This document shows positions 63,890 to 64,000 of a stretch of 64,000 bases of DNA, piece by piece. The DNA is from Bin80 sp026708685 (GTDB lineage Bacteria > Bacteroidota > Rhodothermia > Rhodothermales > Bin80): positions 558,001-622,000 of the forward strand of contig OZ241742.1 in assembly GCA_965200955.1 (NCBI GenBank), given 5' to 3'. Made by a program: the position numbers and the translations under genes. Position 1 is the stretch's first letter. The number at the start of each line of letters is the position of its first letter. Below the pieces are notes generated by a model that saw only the letters and a program-made list of their open reading frames with translations, ran no database searches and was not told the DNA's origin.

Positions 63890-64000
63890 CATCAAAGCTA
63901 CATTCCATGATGTAAGTTGATTTAATCATGGGTGCGAATGGAGTCTGCTCAGTTAAGGGCAAGAATGGATCGTGAGAGGAATTGATGGTTTATCACACAT

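Overview
The window looks like a chromosome segment from a Bacteroidota/Rhodothermota-type bacterium, probably Rhodothermia- or Balneola-like and marine or host-associated. Four things point that way. Almost no start codon has a Shine-Dalgarno sequence. A PorX-type response regulator with a PglZ domain is present. Several secreted proteins end in a type IX secretion (T9SS) C-terminal domain carrying a YPNPF motif. Housekeeping genes such as rho have the large Pro/basic insertion seen in this group. Base composition is moderate and codon use looks fairly even. The taxonomic call is inference from gene content.

Layout. 1-3422: the end of a TonB-dependent receptor, a broken leucine-rich-repeat (LRR) gene, one small membrane protein and gene relics. 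3423-16502: housekeeping genes (purL, trxA, trxB, proline dehydrogenase, a HAD phosphatase, rho, folC, porX, ferritin, an MBL hydrolase, a CbpA-like co-chaperone). 16503-19503: a low-coding stretch with a tRNA relic, an isolated AAA ATPase and an unidentified coding-like fragment. 19504-26115: accC, then the leftward cluster ruvA, glycosylasparaginase, trmB and O-methyltransferase, and divergent murJ. 26367-28849: a compact three-gene cassette (membrane-anchored phosphoribosyltransferase, DprA-like protein, HAD phosphatase) that resembles the ShosTA toxin-antitoxin/anti-phage pair plus a third gene; this is the best candidate for a new system. 29479-37215: a two-component system, coaE, an outer-membrane protein, a HIT protein, a pterin synthase with folE, yqgE and small unknowns. 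37935-45586: a lipoprotein, a subtilase-LRR-T9SS protease, a sulfatase, gnd and a nucleoside hydrolase. 45753-47255: a probable complete IS110 element with matching 9-bp repeats at both ends. 47512-56024: two tandem paralogous giant secreted LRR proteins, each with a metzincin-like zinc protease domain. 56369-64000: a His-rich T9SS protein, mreD, a DUF3098 protein, namZ, ndk, a second sulfatase and an M14 carboxypeptidase.

How it fits together. The secreted set (subtilase, LRR metalloproteases, sulfatases, M14 carboxypeptidase, NamZ muramidase, TonB receptor) suggests a life of degrading external protein, sulfated polysaccharide and cell-wall debris, or of contact with a host matrix. PorX would be the regulator of the export route. 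LRR genes are the most dynamic family here: one is broken by two lesions and two form a tandem duplicate. Start codons were trimmed by homology, signal-peptide position and overlap with neighbours, because ribosome-binding sites do not help in this genome.
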